From Kaistia defluvii (GTDB lineage Bacteria > Pseudomonadota > Alphaproteobacteria > Rhizobiales > Kaistiaceae): 64,000 bases of DNA. The DNA lies in assembly GCF_040548815.1 (NCBI RefSeq), contig NZ_JBEPSM010000001.1:1364001-1428000 (forward strand), read 5' to 3'. Below the pieces are notes generated by a model. That model was not told where the DNA came from. It searched no databases and worked only from the letters and a program-made list of their open reading frames with translations. The translations under genes were made by a program, and so were the position numbers. Positions 33,449-44,990 of the stretch are shown here, in pieces. Each line of letters begins with the position of its first letter. Position 1 is the first letter of the stretch.

Positions 33449-33474
33449 CATGCCGGAGATCTCTCCCCGGCATG
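33449..33474. terminator. Hairpin between convergent P-type ATPase and metE
   Basis: CATGCCGG (33449-33456) pairs with CCGGCATG (33467-33474) around a ten-base loop. It lies 50 bases after the ATPase stop and 20 bases after the end of metE on the other strand. There is no T-run, so its role as a terminator is uncertain. Confidence 0.45.
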
Positions 33475-33493
33475 TCTGATTGGAAAGGAGACG

Positions 33494-35848
33494 CTATTCG
33501 GCGGCTTCAGCGAAGCGTGCGCGCAGCTGCCGGGCGGCGGCGACCATGTTGATCAACGCCGGACGGACCTCCTCCCACTTGCGGGTCTTCAGCCCGCAAT
33601 CCGGATTGACCCAGATCTGCCCGGCCCGGAGCCGTTCGGCCGCCTTGCCGAGCAGGTCGGTCATTTCGGCCACGGCCGGGACGCGCGGCGAATGGATGTC
33701 ATAGACGCCCGGGCCGATGTCGTTCGGGTAATTGTCGCCGACAAAGGCTTCGAGCAGTTCCATCTTCGAGCGCGAGGTCTCGATCGAGATCACGTCGGCA
33801 TCCATCGCCGCGATGGCGTCGAGGATGTCGTTGAACTCGGAGTAACACATGTGGGTGTGGATCTGCGTCCGGTCGGCAACGCCCGAGGCGCAGAGCCGGA
33901 AGCTCTCCACGGCCCAGTCGAGATAGGAGCTCCACTCGCCACGCCGCAGCGGCAACCCCTCGCGAAGCGCCGCCTCGTCGATCTGGATCATCCGCGCGCC
34001 GGCTTTTTCGAGATCCAGCACCTCGTCGCGGATGGCGAGCGCGATCTGCCGGCAGGCGACGCTGCGCGGAACATCATCGCGCACGAACGACCAGTTGAGG
34101 ATCGTCACCGGCCCCGTGAGCATGCCCTTCATCGGCTTGTCCGTGACCGACTGGGCATAGGCCCACCAGGCGACGGTCATTGGCTTTGGCCGCGAGACGT
34201 CGCCGAACAGGATGGGCGGGCGGACATAGCGGGAGCCATAGCTCTGCACCCAGCCCGCTTTGGTGAAGGCGAAGCCGCAAAGCTGCTCGCCGAAATACTG
34301 CACCATGTCGTTGCGCTCGAATTCGCCATGCACCAGCACGTCGAGCCCGATCTCTTCCTGCCAGCGGATCGCGGCTTCCGTCTCCTGCCGCAGGAACGCC
34401 TCATAGGCAGCCTCGTCCAGCGCGCCCTTGGCATGCGCCGCACGCGCCTTGCGCACCTCTGACGTCTGCGGGAACGAACCGATCGTCGTCGTCGGGAAGG
34501 AAGGCAGGTCCAGCACCGCCTGCTGCAGCTTGCGCCGCTCGGCAAACGGGCTGGTACGGCGGGCGTGCTCGGCCGTGACGGCGGCGGAACGCGCAGCCAC
34601 CGCCGCATCATGCACGCGGGGCGACGACGCGCGCGTGCTGGCTGCCAGCACCGAGGCGGCGATCTCCGGCGTCACGCTCTGCCGGCCTCCGGCAAGCGCG
34701 CGTCCGAGCGTCGCCAACTCGTCCATCTTCTGGACCGAGAAGGCCAGCCAGCTCTTCAGTTCGGCGTCGAGTTCCGCTTCGAGCTCCAGATCGATCGGCA
34801 CATGCAGCAGCGAGCAGGAAGACGCGATCTGGATATGGTCCAAGCCGCGGCGCGCGACTACCGGCTCTAGCCGGTCGAGCAGGGTGGCAAGATTGGCGCG
34901 CCAGATGTTGCGGCCATCGATGACGCCGAGCGACAGCACAAGCCCGCGCGGCGCCTTGGCCAGCACGGCGTCCAGCTGCTCCGGGGCGCGGACGAGATCC
35001 AGATGCAGGCCCGCCACCGGCAGTTCCAGTGCCGTATCGAGATTGTCGCCGAGCGCACCGAAATAGGGCGTCAGCATCAGTTTCAGCTTCGGCAGCGCAT
35101 AGGCGAACATGCCGTAGGCGACACGAAGCGCCTGCCGCGTCTTGTCGTCGAGGTCGAGCACCAGGCAGGGCTCGTCGATCTGCACCCAGTCGGCGCCGTT
35201 TGCCGCCAACCGGCGCAGCATCTCGACATAGACCGGCAGCAGGCCGGGCAGCAGCGACAGCGGATCGAGCGAGGCGTCCTTGCTCTTGCCGAGCTTGAGA
35301 TAGCTCACCGGTCCGAGCAGCACCGGACGGGTCTCATAGCCGAGCGCCTTCGCCTCCAGATATTCGTCGAGCGGCTTGATCGAGGCGAGGCTGAAGCGCT
35401 GACCGGCCGTGAATTCCGGCACCATGTAGTGATAGTTGGTGTCGAACCATTTCGTCATTTCCAGCGCCGGCACGCCCTGGGCGGCGCCGTGGTGAGAATG
35501 GCCGCAATCCGCATGTCCGGCATCGCCCTGGCTGCCGCGCGCCATGGCGAAATAGATGTCGAGCGGCACGGGACCGCCGGGCCAGCCATAGATTTCCGGG
35601 ATCGCGCCGACCATGACGCTGGTATCGAGCACATGGTCGTAGAGCGAGAAATCGTTCGAAGGGATGACGGTGACGCCATGGGCGTGCTGGCGCGCCCAGT
35701 TGGCGGCACGCAGTGCAGCGGCGCTGGCGAGCAGGTCGTCGGCGTTCGACAGGCCGGACCAGTAACTTTCCAGCGCGGTCTTGAGCTCGCGGCGCAGACC
35801 GATCCGCGGCGTGCCGAGCGTGGCAACGGGAAGAGAAGAGAAAGACAT
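33494..35848 (-). CDS. metE: Cobalamin-independent methionine synthase
   Basis: A 784-residue enzyme that transfers the methyl group of 5-methyltetrahydropteroyl-triglutamate to homocysteine. Both halves are present: the N-terminal barrel (LGTPRIGLRRELKTALESYW at residue 10) and the catalytic C-terminal barrel with zinc ligands in HTHMCYSEF (near 655) and NPDCGLKTRKW (near 740), and the folate/homocysteine region FPTTTIGSFPQTSEVRKAR near 450. A His/Cys-rich loop (DAGHADCGHSHHG, near 140) is an extra of this subgroup. The start is set at 35848, where homology begins; a cobalamin riboswitch and a ribosome-site hairpin lie upstream. Confidence 0.97.
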   Translation of the reverse strand: MSFSSLPVATLGTPRIGLRRELKTALESYWSGLSNADDLLASAAALRAANWARQHAHGVTVIPSNDFSLYDHVLDTSVMVGAIPEIYGWPGGPVPLDIYFAMARGSQGDAGHADCGHSHHGAAQGVPALEMTKWFDTNYHYMVPEFTAGQRFSLASIKPLDEYLEAKALGYETRPVLLGPVSYLKLGKSKDASLDPLSLLPGLLPVYVEMLRRLAANGADWVQIDEPCLVLDLDDKTRQALRVAYGMFAYALPKLKLMLTPYFGALGDNLDTALELPVAGLHLDLVRAPEQLDAVLAKAPRGLVLSLGVIDGRNIWRANLATLLDRLEPVVARRGLDHIQIASSCSLLHVPIDLELEAELDAELKSWLAFSVQKMDELATLGRALAGGRQSVTPEIAASVLAASTRASSPRVHDAAVAARSAAVTAEHARRTSPFAERRKLQQAVLDLPSFPTTTIGSFPQTSEVRKARAAHAKGALDEAAYEAFLRQETEAAIRWQEEIGLDVLVHGEFERNDMVQYFGEQLCGFAFTKAGWVQSYGSRYVRPPILFGDVSRPKPMTVAWWAYAQSVTDKPMKGMLTGPVTILNWSFVRDDVPRSVACRQIALAIRDEVLDLEKAGARMIQIDEAALREGLPLRRGEWSSYLDWAVESFRLCASGVADRTQIHTHMCYSEFNDILDAIAAMDADVISIETSRSKMELLEAFVGDNYPNDIGPGVYDIHSPRVPAVAEMTDLLGKAAERLRAGQIWVNPDCGLKTRKWEEVRPALINMVAAARQLRARFAEAAE

Positions 35849-35855
35849 CGGCTTA

Positions 35856-35871
35856 CCCCAATTGTTTGGGG
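35856..35871 (-). promoter_or_regulatory. Hairpin covering the metE ribosome site
   Basis: On the minus strand CCCCAA, loop ACAA, TTGGGG forms a six-base-pair stem whose 3' arm is the GGGG of the probable ribosome site (GGGGTAAG), eight bases before the metE ATG. It would hide the site when formed. This suggests that the riboswitch acts at translation. Confidence 0.6.
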
Positions 35872-35961
35872 GCAAAGGCCGAGCGGACGCATGCGTGAGG
35901 TCCCGGCGTCGGAACGGCGGGCGCAAGCGCACCACCGGGACACCCCGCCCAGGGACGTTAT

Positions 35962-36155
35962 GATGTCGCGGCAGGTCTCCTGGCTCGCGGGTCGCCGCCC
36001 CGGTCCGGCCTTCCCGAAGCGATCGCTTCAGTGACACGAATTGGACCCGGGCTCGCCGCTCACAGTTGCGGGGGCAGCTCCGGTATTGCCTCGGACGAGA
36101 CGCACCGGATTCCCTCTTAGCCCTGGCGCCGCGCAAACGGCCCAGGGAACCACGA
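35962..36155 (-). promoter_or_regulatory. Cobalamin (B12) riboswitch upstream of metE
   Basis: Read on the minus strand, the leader has the conserved parts of the adenosylcobalamin riboswitch in order: GGTTCCC near 36147, GAGGGAATCCGGTG near 36110, the GCTGCCCCCGCAACTGTGA core near 36070 and the B12 box GCCAGGAGACCTGCC at 35971-35985. It lies 110-300 bases before metE, the expected place. When cobalamin is present it should shut off metE so that the B12-dependent enzyme can take over. Confidence 0.95.
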
Positions 36156-36194
36156 CGAACCACTCCTAGGGACAGCGCTGTGGTCCGTCAAGTC

Positions 36195-36218
36195 GGATAT
36201 AAAGATATCCTTATATCC
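36195..36218. promoter_or_regulatory. 24-bp near-palindrome in the metE promoter region
   Basis: GGATATAA (36195-36202) and TTATATCC (36211-36218) flank AGATATCC, so the whole is close to a perfect palindrome centred on GATATC. It lies just upstream of the riboswitch on the metE strand, where the promoter should be. It resembles operators attributed to ArsR-type methionine-cycle regulators (SahR-like) in alphaproteobacteria; that identity is from memory of the motif and is not proven here. Confidence 0.55.
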
Positions 36219-36231
36219 GCATAGACTTCGG

Positions 36232-36582
36232 CTATTGGAAGGCCGCCTCATAGGCTTCCGGCTTGAAGCCGATCAGCAGTCGACCGTCGCCGAGATCGGC
36301 GATCGGGCGCTTGATCATCGAGGGCTGCGCCTGCATCAGGCCGATCGCCTTGTCCGCGTCGAGATCCTGCTTGTCCGCGTCGGCGAGCTTGCGGAAGGTG
36401 GTACCGGCCCGGTTCAGCACGGTTTCCCAGCCGAGCTCGCCGACCCAGCGGTCGAGATGCGCCCGGTCGATTCCGGTCGCCTTGTAGTCGTGGAACGCGT
36501 AGGAAACGCCTTTCGCATCAAGCCACTGCCGGGCTTTCTTCATCGTGTCGCAGTTCTTGATGCCGTAGATGGTAACCGTCAC
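36232..36582 (-). CDS. ArsC/Spx-like (YffB-type) thioredoxin-fold protein
   Basis: A 116-residue protein starting with TIYGIKNCDTMKKARQWLDAKGV, the N-terminal block of the YffB/Spx branch of the ArsC family. It has a single Cys in the place of the arsenate-reductase cysteine (GIKNCDT, Cys10) and the later LMQAQPSMIKRPI motif. YffB-like proteins act on glutathione or as small thiol proteins rather than proven arsenate reductases. The GTG at 36582 is chosen because AGGAGAG lies just upstream and the fold starts at once. The open frame extends 65 codons further without similarity. There are no arsenic genes nearby. Confidence 0.85.
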   Translation of the reverse strand: MTVTIYGIKNCDTMKKARQWLDAKGVSYAFHDYKATGIDRAHLDRWVGELGWETVLNRAGTTFRKLADADKQDLDADKAIGLMQAQPSMIKRPIADLGDGRLLIGFKPEAYEAAFQ

Positions 36583-36844
36583 GCCGTCTCTCCTGTCGAT
36601 CTCAGCGGCGGCGGAACAGGCCGCCGATTCCCTCCGCGGATCATAACGGGCTGCGCGCGGCGCGGGCACATCCGCGTGCCAGAAAGCCCCGTCACCCAGG
36701 GCATGCGGCCATGCGCCCTGTCCGGTGCGATTGACCTGCAGATGGCACGCCGAATATAGCTTCGGTTGCATTATCATTAACGTGGATTCACCCTTGACTG
36801 TTCAAAGGCTTCCGGCCGCCGGCCTGACCGCCGCTCCGCGCTCG

Positions 36845-38323
36845 ATGCCCGATGGACAGGGCCGGGGGCTCCGCCGTCGCACGTCCCTGCCCCGATTGGC
36901 GCTGTTGCTCGCGCTGACGACGGCGCTGGGTGGCTGTGTCGTCGTCGGACCGGACTACCAGAAGCCCAACCTTTCGCTGCCGACGAAATGGGGCAGCGGC
37001 ACCGCCTCCAAGCCGTCCAAGCCGCCGGAACTCTCGCAATGGTGGCGGCGGCTGGGCGACCCCATGCTCGACGAACTGGTCAACGAGGCCGTCGCCGGCA
37101 ATCTCGACGTCGCCAGCGCCAAGGCCAGCATCCGCGAAGCGCGCGCCAGCTACCGCCAGACGGTCGGCGCCCTGTTTCCCTCCGCCAATGGCTCGGCCGG
37201 CGCCGATCGCGGCAAGAGCGGCGGTTATGTCTCGAACCAGTTCCAGGCCGGGCTCGACGCCAGCTGGGAGCTCGACCTGTTCGGCGGCAACAAGCGCGCG
37301 GTCGAGGCGGCCCGCTACGGCATGGATGCGGCTGAGGAAGAGCTGCGCGCCACGCTGCTGACGCTGATCGGCGACGTCGCCACCAACTATGTCTCGGCGC
37401 GCGGCTATCAGGCACGCATCACGCTCGCCAAGCGCACTGCCGCCTCGCAGCGGGAGACGGCGGCGATCACCCGCAACAAGTTCGAGGCCGGCGGCGCCAC
37501 GGCCGCCGATGTCGCGACCGCCGAGGGCCAGGCCAGCAGCACCGAGGCCGGCATTCCGTCGCTCGAAGCCGCCTATGCCGAAACCGTGCATCGGCTCTCC
37601 GTCCTGACCGGCCGCGCGCCGAGCGCGCTCGTCGACCGCATGAAGGCACCGAAGCCGGTTCCCGCCCCTCGCCTGCCGATCCCGACCGGCATCCCGGCCG
37701 ATGTGCTGACGGCCCGGCCGGACGTCCGCCTTGCCGAAGCGCAATATGCCAGCGCCACGGCGAAGATCGGCCAGGCGGAAGCGGCGCGCTATCCCAGCGC
37801 CAGCCTCACCGGAAACATCGGCACCAGCGGCGCCAAGCTCGGCGACCTCGGCAAGGGCTCGTCGATCAGTTGGTCCTTCGGCCCCAGCCTGACCGTGCCG
37901 ATCTTCAATGCCGGACAGTTGAAGGCCGCCGTCGAGGTGACCCAGGCGCAGCGCGACCAGAGCTTCATCGCCTATCAGGCGGCCGTGCTCTCCGCGCTGG
38001 AAGACGTGGAGAACGCCATTGTCGCGCTGGCGCAGGAGCGCATCCGCTCCGGCAAGCTCGCCTCCGCGGCGCGCTCCTATGCCGAGGCCAACCGCCTCGC
38101 CAGCACGCTGTTCCAGGCCGGCTCGTCGAGTTTCCTCGACGTGCTCACTGCCGAGCGCTCGCTCTATTCGGCGTCGGACGCGCGGATCGAGAGCCGGGTC
38201 GCCATCGCTACGGACTATATCGCGCTCAACAAGGCGCTGGGCGGCGGCTGGGACGGCGCGATCGACAGTTCGCGGCCGGTCATCGTCGACAAGCGGACGG
38301 GCCCCCATCTTGCCCGGCCCTAG
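36845..38323 (+). CDS. NodT-family outer-membrane efflux lipoprotein
   Basis: A 492-residue TolC-type protein with a lipoprotein signal (LALLLALTTALGGC; the lipobox cysteine is about residue 31), then the family opening VVVGPDYQKPNLSLPTKW. Two OEP repeats follow, each with a long helical hairpin (ELVNEAVAGNLDVASAKASI near residue 80 and GVQVTQAQRDQ-like helices near 365). It forms the outer channel for the adaptor and MacB-type pump encoded next. The start is uncertain: an upstream GTG at 36782 is possible, but the ATG at 36845 gives a good lipoprotein signal. Confidence 0.92.
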   Translation: MPDGQGRGLRRRTSLPRLALLLALTTALGGCVVVGPDYQKPNLSLPTKWGSGTASKPSKPPELSQWWRRLGDPMLDELVNEAVAGNLDVASAKASIREARASYRQTVGALFPSANGSAGADRGKSGGYVSNQFQAGLDASWELDLFGGNKRAVEAARYGMDAAEEELRATLLTLIGDVATNYVSARGYQARITLAKRTAASQRETAAITRNKFEAGGATAADVATAEGQASSTEAGIPSLEAAYAETVHRLSVLTGRAPSALVDRMKAPKPVPAPRLPIPTGIPADVLTARPDVRLAEAQYASATAKIGQAEAARYPSASLTGNIGTSGAKLGDLGKGSSISWSFGPSLTVPIFNAGQLKAAVEVTQAQRDQSFIAYQAAVLSALEDVENAIVALAQERIRSGKLASAARSYAEANRLASTLFQAGSSSFLDVLTAERSLYSASDARIESRVAIATDYIALNKALGGGWDGAIDSSRPVIVDKRTGPHLARP

Positions 38324-38434
38324 TCCACACCGCGCCGCCGCCCTTTCCGACGACACCGCCCAACCGACGTCGTGCGCCGACCGATCGCGCACCCGGTCCC
38401 GGCGTCTCCCACAACCTGTTCGAAAGCCGTCCGC

Positions 38435-39658
38435 ATGAGCCCGAAATCCCCGCGACGAAAGTCCCGCATCTCCCTCCTGGTCGTTGCGCTGATCGTGCTG
38501 GCGGGCGTCGGCTATTTCTTCCGGTCCAGTTTCACGGGCCCCGAGGCACCGCCGATGATGACCGCGATCGTCTCCACCGGCGCCGTCGAGGAAACCGTTC
38601 TGGCGACCGGCACGCTGAAGCCGTCGAAGCTGGTTGCCGTCGGCGCGCAGGTTTCCGGCCGGGTCACATCGCTCAAGGTCGAGCTGGGCCAGCAGGTCAA
38701 GAAGGGCGACCTGATCGCCGAGATCGACTCGGTGACGCAGGAAAACGCGCTCCGCACCGCCAAAGCCGCGCTTGCCAACATCCGCGCGCAACGTGTCGAG
38801 AAGGAAGCCTCGCTGCGGCTGGCCGAGCAGACGCTAGCACGGCAGAAGTCCATGCTGGCGCAGAAGGCCGTCTCGCAGGCCGATTTCGAGACCGCCGAGG
38901 CCAACGTCAAGACGACACGCGCCCAGATCGAAGCGCTCGACGCCAGCATCATCGAGTCGGAAGTCGCCGTTTCGACCGCCGAGGCTAATCTCGGCTACAC
39001 GCAGATCACCGCGCCGATCGATGGCACCGTATTGTCCGTCGTCACGCAGGAAGGCCAGACGGTCAACGCCGCGCAGTCGGCGCCGACCATCGTCATCATG
39101 GGCCAGCTCGACGTGATGACGGTTCGTGCCGAAATCTCCGAGGCCGACATCGTCCGCGTGAAGGCGGGCCAGCCGATCTATTTTACCATCCTGAGCGATC
39201 CCGAGCGGCGCTACGAGGCGACCCTCGCCTCGATCGAGCCGGCGCCTGAATCTATCCGCAACGACAGCAGCTTCAGCACGTCGGCCACCACGAGTTCGTC
39301 CTCCGCGACGTCGTCGGCGATCTATTACAATGGCATCTTCAACGTCCCGAACGAGGATGGCCGGCTCCGCACCTACATGACTGCGGAGGTGCACATCGTG
39401 CTCGGCCGCGCCGACGACGCCCTGATCGTGCCGGCCGTGGCGCTTGGGCCCCGCAACGCCGATGGCAGCTATACGGTGCGGGTCGTCGAGGGCGACAAGA
39501 TCTCGCCCCGCAAAGTCGAAATCGGCCTGAACGACAAGGTGATCGCCGAAGTCCGCTCCGGCCTGCAGAAGGGCGACAAGGTCGTGACGGGCGAGGGATC
39601 GGCCACGGCGCGCGCCCCGGGCGGACGCCGGATGGGCGGCCCGCCCATGGGGTTCTGA
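38435..39658 (+). CDS. MacA-like periplasmic adaptor protein
   Basis: A 407-residue membrane-fusion protein. An N-terminal anchor helix ([18 protein letters not shown], residues 12-29) is followed by a biotinyl-lipoyl half ([31 protein letters not shown] near residue 65), a coiled-coil hairpin of about 70 residues, the second lipoyl half ([24 protein letters not shown] near 190) and beta-barrel domains. The Ser/Thr-rich insert [15 protein letters not shown] near 280 is not usual for MacA and looks like a flexible loop. It sits between the outer channel and the MacB gene, with four bases to the latter. Confidence 0.9.
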   Translation: MSPKSPRRKSRISLLVVALIVLAGVGYFFRSSFTGPEAPPMMTAIVSTGAVEETVLATGTLKPSKLVAVGAQVSGRVTSLKVELGQQVKKGDLIAEIDSVTQENALRTAKAALANIRAQRVEKEASLRLAEQTLARQKSMLAQKAVSQADFETAEANVKTTRAQIEALDASIIESEVAVSTAEANLGYTQITAPIDGTVLSVVTQEGQTVNAAQSAPTIVIMGQLDVMTVRAEISEADIVRVKAGQPIYFTILSDPERRYEATLASIEPAPESIRNDSSFSTSATTSSSSATSSAIYYNGIFNVPNEDGRLRTYMTAEVHIVLGRADDALIVPAVALGPRNADGSYTVRVVEGDKISPRKVEIGLNDKVIAEVRSGLQKGDKVVTGEGSATARAPGGRRMGGPPMGF

Positions 39659-39662
39659 GCCG

Positions 39663-41639
39663 ATGCACGCCCCTTCGGCCACGGAGCCGCTGATCAAGCT
39701 GACTGGTCTCCGGCGCGAGTTTCCCTCCGGCGAGGAAACGATCGCGGTCCTGCGCGATATCGATCTCTCGATCGCCGCCGGCGAAATGGTGGCCATAGTC
39801 GGCGCCTCCGGCTCCGGCAAGTCGACGCTGATGAACATTCTCGGCTGCCTCGACCGGCCGACGACCGGCAGCTATCGCATTTCCGGCCGGGAGACTTCCT
39901 TGCTGGAGCCGGACGAGCTGGCGGCGCTGCGGCGCGAACATTTCGGCTTCATCTTTCAGCGCTATCACCTGCTGGCCGAACTGACCGCGCTCGGCAATGT
40001 CGAGATCCCCGCCGTCTATGCCGGCCAATCCCCGCAGGACCGGCAGGTTCGCGCCGCCGCCCTGCTGGGCCGGCTCGGCATGGCCGACCGCACCGACCAT
40101 CGCCCGGGCCAGCTTTCCGGCGGCCAGCAGCAGCGCGTCTCGATCGCCCGCGCGCTGATGAACGGCGCCAACGTCATCCTCGCCGACGAGCCGACCGGCG
40201 CGCTCGACCGACATAGCGGCGAGGAAGTGCTGAAGATCCTCGAAGAGCTCCATGCCGAGGGCAAGACGGTCATCATCGTCACCCACGACATGGCGGTCGC
40301 AGCCCGCGCCGAACGCATCATCGAGATCAGCGACGGCGTCATCATCTCGGATACGCGCAAGGCCAAGGAGATCCCTGCCCCGGCCTCCGATCGCGGCACA
40401 TCGCCCGCAAGGTCCAAGGGTCGCCGCTGGACCTCGATCCTCGACCGCGCCGGCGAAGCGCTGCGCATGGCGCTCTTGTCGATGCGCGCCCACAAGCTGC
40501 GCACTTTCCTCACCATGCTCGGCATCATCATCGGCATCGCGTCGGTGGTGAGCGTGGTCGCGCTGGGCGAAGGCTCGCGCCAGAAGGTGCTCGCCAACAT
40601 CTCAGGCCTCGGCACCAACACGCTGGAGATCTTCGCCGGCAAGGATTTCGGCGACATACGCTCCGGCAAGATCACGACGCTGGTCGTGGCCGACGCCAAC
40701 GAACTGGCGAAGCAGCCCTATGTCGCGGCGGTGACGCCCACCGTCTCCACCAGCAGCTCGGTCCGCTTCGGCTCCAAGGAGGCAAGCGCGCTCGTCAATG
40801 GCGTCAGCGAACAGTACTTCGCCGCCAAGGGCACGACACTTGCGGCCGGCCAGTTCTTCGACGCGGGAAGCGTGCGGACGATGGCGCAGGACGTCGTCAT
40901 CGACGAGAACACCCGCAAGGCGCTGTTTTCCGACTTCAACGGCAGCCCGGTCGGCCAGGTCATCCTGATCGGCCAGGTGCCGGCGCGCATCGTCGGCGTC
41001 GCCAAGCCGCAGCAGGGCGGCTTCGGCTCAAGCCAGAATCTGTCGCTGTTCCTGCCCTACACCACGGTGCAGGCCCGCTTCCTCGGCAGCCCCTCGCTGC
41101 GCTCCATCACGGTCCGCGTCAGCGACGACGTGCCGACCGACCTCGCCGAAGCCGCAGTCACGACGTTCCTGACCCAACGACACGGCACCAAGGACTTCTT
41201 CATCCTCAACACCGACGACATCCGCCAGACGATCACCGCCACGACGGCGACGCTGACGCTGCTGGTCGCCTCGATCGCGGTCATTTCGCTGATCGTCGGC
41301 GGGATCGGCGTCATGAACATCATGTTGGTCTCGGTATCGGAACGCGTCTCGGAGATCGGCGTGCGCATGGCCGTGGGCGCGCGGCAGGGCGACATCCTGC
41401 AACAGTTCCTGATCGAGGCGATTCTCGTCTGTCTTATCGGCGGGCTGATCGGCATCGGCACGGCGCTCGGCTTCGGCGCCGTTTTCAGCGCCTTCAGCTC
41501 CAATTTCAGCCTGATCTACTCGACCACCTCGATCGTCGTCGCCTTCTTCTGCTCCAGCCTGATCGGCGTGGTCTTCGGCTATCTGCCGGCGCGCAACGCT
41601 TCCCGGCTCGATCCGGTCGTGGCGCTCGCCAAGGGATAG
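39663..41639 (+). CDS. MacB-type ABC exporter (fused ATPase-permease)
   Basis: A 658-residue protein with an N-terminal ABC ATPase (Walker [10 protein letters not shown] near residue 48, signature [16 protein letters not shown] near 150, Walker [13 protein letters not shown] near 172). A MacB_PCD periplasmic domain lies between the first membrane helix (about residue 280) and the three C-terminal helices of the FtsX-like domain (about 530-645, with [24 protein letters not shown]). MacB pumps work with a MacA adaptor and an outer channel, both encoded just before it. The substrate may be a drug, peptide or lipid; nothing here decides. Confidence 0.93.
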   Translation: MHAPSATEPLIKLTGLRREFPSGEETIAVLRDIDLSIAAGEMVAIVGASGSGKSTLMNILGCLDRPTTGSYRISGRETSLLEPDELAALRREHFGFIFQRYHLLAELTALGNVEIPAVYAGQSPQDRQVRAAALLGRLGMADRTDHRPGQLSGGQQQRVSIARALMNGANVILADEPTGALDRHSGEEVLKILEELHAEGKTVIIVTHDMAVAARAERIIEISDGVIISDTRKAKEIPAPASDRGTSPARSKGRRWTSILDRAGEALRMALLSMRAHKLRTFLTMLGIIIGIASVVSVVALGEGSRQKVLANISGLGTNTLEIFAGKDFGDIRSGKITTLVVADANELAKQPYVAAVTPTVSTSSSVRFGSKEASALVNGVSEQYFAAKGTTLAAGQFFDAGSVRTMAQDVVIDENTRKALFSDFNGSPVGQVILIGQVPARIVGVAKPQQGGFGSSQNLSLFLPYTTVQARFLGSPSLRSITVRVSDDVPTDLAEAAVTTFLTQRHGTKDFFILNTDDIRQTITATTATLTLLVASIAVISLIVGGIGVMNIMLVSVSERVSEIGVRMAVGARQGDILQQFLIEAILVCLIGGLIGIGTALGFGAVFSAFSSNFSLIYSTTSIVVAFFCSSLIGVVFGYLPARNASRLDPVVALAKG

Positions 41640-41748
41640 CGCGCGCAACGGCGCCTTCCTGCGCTGGTACGACACTTGCTTCGATCGAACGTGACCGCGC
41701 CGCCCGGACCACCGGGCGGCCGGCGCGCGCGATCACGGAGCAGCAGGC

Positions 41749-43203
41749 ATGACACAGGACACCCGGGAACTCGACGAATTGGCGCAGCGCGCCCGCTTCG
41801 AGCTCGATTGCGTCAACTATCCGGCGCGCGAATGGGTGACGCCGCGTTTCGTGGACGGCCAGCCCGTGCATGACGTCGTCATCGTCGGCGGCGGCCAGAA
41901 CGGCCTCGCCCTCGCGTTTCGCCTCATGAAGGAGCGGGTCACCAATATCCGCGTGCTCGATCGCAACCCGGCCGGCCGCGCCGGGCCGTGGAAGACCTAT
42001 GCCCGCATGCACACCTTGCGCACGCCCAAGACGGTCTCCGGCCCCGAGCTCGGCACGGCCGCCCTCTCCGTCCGGGCCTGGTATGAGGCAAAATACGGCA
42101 AGGAAGCCTGGGCCCGGCTCGGCAAGATCCCGCGCGGCGACTGGCACGACTATCTCGAATGGATGCGGCACACGGTCGGCATCCCCACGACCCACGACGC
42201 CGAAGTCGTCGACATCGCGCCCCGCGAGGACGGCTACCTCGCGGTCGCCGCCCGGATTGGCGGCGTGGTCGAGACGATCCTGGCGCGCAATGTCGTCCTG
42301 GCGACCGGCATCGAAGGCGCCGGGCGTTGGGCCGTTCCCGCGCTCATCGAGAAGGCTCTGCCGCGCGAGCGCTATGCGCACACCTCCGAGGCCATCGACT
42401 TCGCGGCCCTCCAGGGCAAGCGCGTCGCCGTACTGGGCGCCGGCGCCTCGGCTTTCGACAATGCCGCGACCGCGCTGGAGCATGGCGCGGCCTCCGTCGA
42501 CCTGTTCGCGCGTCGCCGCGTCCTGCCCCGGATCAATCCGAACCGCTGGATCGAATTTGTCGGTTTCATGCGCCATTTCGGCGATCTGGACGATGCGCAG
42601 AAATGGTCGTTCATGCGGCACTTCCTCGGCATGAACCAGCCGCCGCCGCAGGACACCTTCGAACGCTGCGCCCGCTTCGATCAATTCGATCTGCATCTCG
42701 GCAGCCCGTTCGATAGCGTCGATTTCGACGGCCACGCGATCCGGTTGAGGACGCCGCGCGGCACGTTCGATTGCGACTTCCTGATCGTGGGGACAGGCTT
42801 CGTCATCGACTTGACCAATCGGCCGGAAACCGCCGGCTTCGCCGACAAGATCGCGCTCTGGTCCGATCGCTTCCAGCCAGCGCCCGGCCAGGAAGACAAG
42901 ACGCTGGCCGGCTATCCCTATCTCTCCGGCAGCTTCCAGTTCACCGAGAAGGTGCCCGGCGGCGCGCCATGGCTTAAGCATGTCTACAGCCACACCTTCG
43001 GCGCCATGGCGAGCCTTGGCGGCGCGGCCGGCATCTCGCAGTTGAAGTTCAGCACAGACCGGATCGCGCTCGGCATCACGCGCCAGCTCTTTCTCGACGA
43101 TGCCGAGACCTACCTGCCGAGCCTGCAGGCCTATGACGTCGTCGAGCTCGACACCTCGGCCTTCGAGGCTGCCCGCGCCGCGCGCCAGGCCAAGGTCGCC
43201 TGA
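41749..43203 (+). CDS. FAD-dependent NAD(P)-binding oxidoreductase (FMO/lysine-monooxygenase-like)
   Basis: A 484-residue flavoprotein with an FAD-binding Rossmann motif VVIVGGGQNGLALA near residue 43 and an NAD(P) motif VAVLGAGASAFDNAA near 226. The block between them (WKTYARMHTLRTPKTVSGPELG) resembles flavin monooxygenases and ornithine/lysine hydroxylases, and LIVGTGFVID near 345 is the usual ATG-type motif. It could be a monooxygenase or a related reductase; the substrate is unknown. It follows macB by 109 bases on the same strand but has its own probable start region. Confidence 0.85.
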   Translation: MTQDTRELDELAQRARFELDCVNYPAREWVTPRFVDGQPVHDVVIVGGGQNGLALAFRLMKERVTNIRVLDRNPAGRAGPWKTYARMHTLRTPKTVSGPELGTAALSVRAWYEAKYGKEAWARLGKIPRGDWHDYLEWMRHTVGIPTTHDAEVVDIAPREDGYLAVAARIGGVVETILARNVVLATGIEGAGRWAVPALIEKALPRERYAHTSEAIDFAALQGKRVAVLGAGASAFDNAATALEHGAASVDLFARRRVLPRINPNRWIEFVGFMRHFGDLDDAQKWSFMRHFLGMNQPPPQDTFERCARFDQFDLHLGSPFDSVDFDGHAIRLRTPRGTFDCDFLIVGTGFVIDLTNRPETAGFADKIALWSDRFQPAPGQEDKTLAGYPYLSGSFQFTEKVPGGAPWLKHVYSHTFGAMASLGGAAGISQLKFSTDRIALGITRQLFLDDAETYLPSLQAYDVVELDTSAFEAARAARQAKVA

Positions 43204-43224
43204 AGCGCAGCCGAACCGTGAGAG

Positions 43225-44853
<1,629 letters not shown>

Positions 44854-44990
44854 GGGGTCCGCGGCGTCCGGGAGGATCTGAAGCGGCCTTATAGCCATTC
44901 GGGCGGACGCGCCAAACCCTTGCCGTGCCTGAAGCGGAGCGAAGACCGGCGCCGCCTTGGCGATGCCGGCCTCTTCCATTCGCGTCCCGG

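Noticed and set aside
13903..36000. CRISPR array
   Set aside because: No set of regularly spaced direct repeats of 24-40 bases was seen here or elsewhere in the window; the strong repeats are inverted and intergenic.
34428..36034. Plus-strand frames of about 210 and 340 codons opposite metE and its leader
   Set aside because: They are shadows of metE and the riboswitch; composition is Ala/Arg/Ser-rich without domains.
36232..36582. Arsenate reductase as a firm function
   Set aside because: The sequence belongs to the YffB/Spx side of the family and there is no arsenic operon nearby.
36725..36844. Longer start for the NodT-type lipoprotein
   Set aside because: The extra codons would put a hydrophilic 40-residue tail before the lipoprotein signal; the ATG at 36845 gives a normal signal length, although no clear ribosome site was found for either.
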